From: JACVRW01 sp963733885
Lineage (GTDB): Bacteria > Actinomycetota > Thermoleophilia > Solirubrobacterales > Thermoleophilaceae
DNA length: 64,000 nucleotides
NCBI GenBank assembly: GCA_963733885.1
Contig: CAVTES010000006.1
Span: forward strand, 310,001 to 374,000
Reading direction: 5' to 3'
Position numbers and translations under genes: made by a program. The notes under the pieces are model-generated. The model was not told the DNA's origin and made no database searches. It worked only from the letters and a program-made list of their open reading frames with translations. Positions 61,336 through 64,000 of this stretch are shown piece by piece (position 1 is the stretch's first letter; every line of letters begins with the position of its first letter).

Positions 61336-62160
61336 GTGCCTAGCCTGCACCCGGAGGTCCTCGCTATCTCCCCCGGCCCGGGCGGCCTATCCGAAGGCCG
61401 TGGCTTTATCGACCGCACCCTCTCGGCGGCGGGCTTTGACGCGGGTACGCGTTACCAAGTCACGGTAGCGACCAACGAGGCGGTCTCAAACGCAATGGAG
61501 CACGGCGTCCCATGCGACGACGGCGACATTCACCTCACAGCGACGGTAGAACACGGCTCCTTCGTGTTCTCCGTCAGGGACTGCGGCGAGTACGAGCATG
61601 CCGCTGCGGTGACACCGGACCCGGTGGCCGAGCGCGGTCGCGGCTTCGCCTTCATGAACCTGCTGATGGACGACGTGCGGCTCGAAGCGAGTCCCGGCAA
61701 GACCGTCCTCCGGCTCGCGAAGCGTCTGCCGGAAACACCGCCCGCGCCGCGCCAAGCCGACCCTGCCGCGGCCGGGCACAACCTCCGCGTGGTCCACGAG
61801 CTCTTCGACGCGTTCGCCGCGCGCGACGTGGCGCGCACAGTGCAGCTGGTCGACCGCGGGGTGATGATCGAGCCGCCCTCCAATCCGGTCGTGCGGCGCA
61901 CTCCGTACCTGGGGGTCAGCGGTCTCAGGCGCTATCTCCGAGACCTGGACGAGACGTGGGACGAATTCGACTTGACGATCGCGGATAGTCGTGCCGACGG
62001 TGTCTACGCAGTGGCAGTCGGGCGCGTGCACGCGCGCCGAAGCAGCTTCGTCCTGGACGACCCGGTTGCCTTTGTCTTCAAGTTCCGCGACTCGAAGATC
62101 GTCTGGTCGAAGTTCTACTGGAGCGAGGCCGAGGCTGTAGCCGCGGCAGGATGGGCGTGA
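61336..62160 (+). CDS. RsbW-like anti-sigma ATPase fused to an NTF2/SnoaL-like domain (copy 2)
   Basis: A 274-residue paralogue of the protein at 30952-31767, collinear over its whole length. The GHKL motifs are TNEAVSNAMEHG, VFSVRDCGEYEH and VAERGRGFAFMNLLMDDVRL. The C-terminal NTF2-like domain runs VVHELFDAFAARDVARTVQL to FYWSEAEAVAAAGW. It differs mainly in the linker and at surface positions, so both copies are probably functional and may serve different partners. The GTG at 61336 keeps the frame, but a TAACGT box overlaps it. If the transcript is leaderless, the in-frame CTG at 61345, which aligns with the GTG start of copy 1, may be the true start. Confidence 0.83.
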   Translation: MPSLHPEVLAISPGPGGLSEGRGFIDRTLSAAGFDAGTRYQVTVATNEAVSNAMEHGVPCDDGDIHLTATVEHGSFVFSVRDCGEYEHAAAVTPDPVAERGRGFAFMNLLMDDVRLEASPGKTVLRLAKRLPETPPAPRQADPAAAGHNLRVVHELFDAFAARDVARTVQLVDRGVMIEPPSNPVVRRTPYLGVSGLRRYLRDLDETWDEFDLTIADSRADGVYAVAVGRVHARRSSFVLDDPVAFVFKFRDSKIVWSKFYWSEAEAVAAAGWA

Positions 62161-62435
62161 CTTGCCCAGCCACGCCGTGCGCGTTCGACCCGTGCCCGAA
62201 AGCCAAGACATCAGCCAAGAATGGTTGTGAGACTGCCCGCATAACGGCCCTCCCTCGCCGAACCGCCCCGACTTTCTCGAGTCTGGGCCCCTTGCCCGAG
62301 AAGCCATTGAGCATGCGCCGACGCCCACTTAGTCGGGCCAGTACGGCTAGCCGCACTGCGCCGGGCAGCGATCCGAACCGGGGGACGCCAGCTGGCCACA
62401 TTCTGTCTGGGGCTCCGCCTCGCCATCCTCCCGCC

Positions 62436-62714
62436 ATGCTCACGAGATCGGAAAGCAATCGGGTGATCGGGGGTGTCGCCGGCGGGATCGCGCAGCGGCT
62501 CGGCATCAATTCGACGCTCGTACGGCTGGCGTGGCTGTTGTCCGCGTTCTTCGGCGGCTTCGGCATCCTGGCCTACCTCGTCCTCTGGATAGTGCTGCCG
62601 AACGGCACGGCGCATATCACCCCTACTCGAATCGCCGAGGAGCGCTTCGCGCGCGGTGAGATCACAGCCGCGGAGCTCGAGCGGATCAAAAGCGGCCTCC
62701 AGGCGACGCCATGA
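62436..62714 (+). CDS. PspC-domain protein with SHOCT tail
   Basis: A 92-residue membrane protein. The PspC domain (ESNRVIGGVAGGIAQRLGIN, then LVRLAWLLSAFFGGFGILAY) has one amphipathic and one transmembrane helix. A SHOCT motif follows (RIAEERFARGEITAAELERI). PspC proteins sense or signal membrane stress. The ATGA overlap with the next gene shows that the two are translated together. Confidence 0.9.
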   Translation: MLTRSESNRVIGGVAGGIAQRLGINSTLVRLAWLLSAFFGGFGILAYLVLWIVLPNGTAHITPTRIAEERFARGEITAAELERIKSGLQATP

Positions 62715-62980
62715 CGGCGCCTCCGCTCGCTCTCATAGGCTGGGGCGGCCTGGCGATCGTCGGCGGCTTCGTGGGGATCGCCTTATGGATCCTGCTGATC
62801 GCGCTGATTGTGCTCGTTGCTCGGGGGATCCGACGTACCGAGCCCCCCTCCGGAGAATCGGCCGTTCGCCTGCTCGACGAGCGTTACGCGCGTGGCGAGA
62901 TCACCCGCGAGGACTTCCTCGAACGGCGTTCCGTGCTCGGCGGCAAGCCCCCCAGCGCTGCTGGCAACGACTCGCCATAG
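62711..62980 (+). CDS. Small membrane protein with SHOCT domain
   Basis: An 89-residue protein: one transmembrane helix (IVGGFVGIALWILLIALIVL) and a C-terminal SHOCT motif (RLLDERYARGEITREDFLER) nearly identical in pattern to that of the preceding PspC protein. SHOCT motifs are short oligomerisation helices; shared motifs suggest the two proteins associate. The start overlaps the previous stop as ATGA. Confidence 0.88.
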   Translation: MTAPPLALIGWGGLAIVGGFVGIALWILLIALIVLVARGIRRTEPPSGESAVRLLDERYARGEITREDFLERRSVLGGKPPSAAGNDSP

Positions 62981-62999
62981 CGGTGCGCACAGCCCGCCC

Positions 63000-64000
63000 C
63001 TAGCGCAACCGCAGCACCTCGTAGGCGATCACCGGTCGTCCGAACCCCTTGAGCTCGAGGCCGCCGACGGGCCTCGTCTCCACCGCCTCCTCCGTCGCCG
63101 CGAAGACGCGCTGACCGATGAGCGTCTGGCCTGGGGAAGCACGTGCGCAGAGCCGCGCCGCGAGGTTCGTCGCCGACCCGACAGCGGCGTCGTCGAATCG
63201 ACCCTCAAAGCCGATCCGGCCCAGCGTCGCGTACCCGGCCTCGATCCCGATTCCGAGCGACAGGTCGATGCCGCGCTTGCGCCAGCCGGCCGCCAGCTCG
63301 CCGAATCGTGCCTGAGCGGCGAGCGCCAGCCGGACTGCTTGAAGCTCGTGCTCGTCGACAGGCAGCGGATCGTTGAAGAACACCATGACTCCATCGCCTG
63401 CGAAGTGCTCGAGGGTGCCTTGGTACGCGGGCATGAGCTCGCCGAGTACGGCGTGGTACTCCCGCAGCACGTCGAAAAGGTCCTCTGGCGCAGCGGTTTC
63501 GGCAAAGGCGGTGAAACCACGCAGGTCGGTGAAGAGCGACGAGATGTATGCCCGATGTCCGGCCAACAGCCGTTCGCCGTCTTCGCTCGAGATCAGATCT
63601 GCGACCTGCGGCGAGACGAAGCGAGAGAGCTCCGTGCGCTGGCGCTCGACTGCGTCGAGGAGCCTGGCGTTGGTCAGCGCGATAGCGGCCTGGTCGGCGA
63701 AGGTCTGAACGAGCTCGATGTGGTCGTCCGTGAACGGCTCCGGCTCACGGCGCACGACGACGACGACGCCAATCAGGTCGTCCTCGACCATGATCGGGAC
63801 GCCGAGCAGCGCTCGGAAGAAGCGGGGTCCGGGATAGGTGTATTCGGGATCCGCCAAGACGTCCGGAATCTGGACGGGCTTTCGCTCCATTGCTGCACGG
63901 CCGGCCGCCGTCGTCCGGTCGATGGGATGGGGATGGTCGAGGTCGTATTTCTCGCCCTCGGGCTCGCCATGGTGTGCCCCCACGTGCAGGAGACCTTCGT
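63000..64000 (-). CDS. GAF-domain adenylate/guanylate cyclase, N-terminus outside the window
   Basis: A class III nucleotide cyclase; 333 codons are visible. The GAF domain (KPVQIPDVLADPEYTYPGPR, then LLGVPIMVEDDLIGVVVVV) extends past the window edge. A linker helix (RLLDAVERQRTELSRFVSPQ) leads to the catalytic domain. It has the first metal Asp in SSLFTDLRGFTAFAE and HFAGDGVMVFFNDPLP with GDG and the second Asp. LSLGIGIEAGYATLGRIG and AVGSATNLAARLC supply the transition-state Asn-x-x-x-Arg. It should make cAMP or cGMP when the GAF ligand binds. It converges on the PspC/SHOCT pair. Confidence 0.92.
   Translation of the reverse strand, partial: EGLLHVGAHHGEPEGEKYDLDHPHPIDRTTAAGRAAMERKPVQIPDVLADPEYTYPGPRFFRALLGVPIMVEDDLIGVVVVVRREPEPFTDDHIELVQTFADQAAIALTNARLLDAVERQRTELSRFVSPQVADLISSEDGERLLAGHRAYISSLFTDLRGFTAFAETAAPEDLFDVLREYHAVLGELMPAYQGTLEHFAGDGVMVFFNDPLPVDEHELQAVRLALAAQARFGELAAGWRKRGIDLSLGIGIEAGYATLGRIGFEGRFDDAAVGSATNLAARLCARASPGQTLIGQRVFAATEEAVETRPVGGLELKGFGRPVIAYEVLRLR

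Noticed and set aside
1..64000. tRNA genes, rRNA, CRISPR arrays, prophage or plasmid origin
   Set aside because: No cloverleaf-like sequence, regularly spaced repeats, phage structural genes or replication-initiation genes were recognised.

Overview
The window is very GC-rich, densely coded and actinobacterial. Starts are often GTG, many neighbouring genes overlap as GTGA or ATGA, and there are large LuxR-type ATPase regulators, many small NTF2/SnoaL-like proteins and long secreted multidomain proteins with a basic C-terminal cap. This looks most like the class Thermoleophilia (Solirubrobacterales and relatives). That placement is an inference from gene style, because no rRNA or other phylogenetic marker is present. 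No tRNA, rRNA or CRISPR array was seen.

Layout. 1-6420 is a leftward cluster: a PadR regulator, an ABC ATPase and an FtsX permease in tight linkage, followed by a frameshifted cytochrome P450, a GIY-YIG protein and an MMPL transporter that runs off the window. 6900-8280 holds relics: a P450 without its N-terminal half and an rsgA fragment abutting a small zinc-type protein. 8303-12116 is a nucleoside/ribose module (nucleoside hydrolase, ribokinase, convergent ribose-type binding protein) with an elaborate putative operator region. 12614-30903 is dominated by secreted proteins: a giant cupredoxin-ThuA-sugar dehydrogenase-PKD protein, an M14 carboxypeptidase with a poly-Asp tail, an unknown Cys/His protein and a four-domain glucodextranase-like GH15 enzyme. 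A leftward NTF2-like/ATP-dependent DNA ligase pair is embedded among them.

31992-45103 is one nine-gene exopolysaccharide operon: initiating sugar transferase, GT4, a flippase fused to a polysaccharide deacetylase, flavin monooxygenase-like protein, ATP-grasp protein, Wzz/tyrosine-kinase-like ATPase, a putative glycosidase, Wzy-like polymerase/ligase and a FemAB-like acyltransferase. Its content resembles exosortase-associated polysaccharide loci but no exosortase is visible. 45176-56538 carries a cupin, a glutamine-synthetase-family ligase, VOC, SRPBCC and FAD enzymes and two large LuxR-type regulators. 57030-58585 is a complete IS66-type insertion sequence with 12-bp inverted ends and an 8-bp target duplication. 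58559-64000 holds a lipoprotein, an NTF2-like protein, an HxlR/PPOX/(broken) DHFR group, a PspC/SHOCT pair and a GAF-adenylate cyclase cut by the window end.

Two threads link distant parts. An RsbW-like anti-sigma ATPase fused to an NTF2-like domain occurs twice (30952 and 61336), with conserved sequence upstream of both copies. Frameshifts recur in otherwise intact genes (1-2.5 kb, padR, the giant gene, the transposase). In the giant gene four of them are one surplus G in a CGGGC context, which points to base-calling or consensus error rather than decay.
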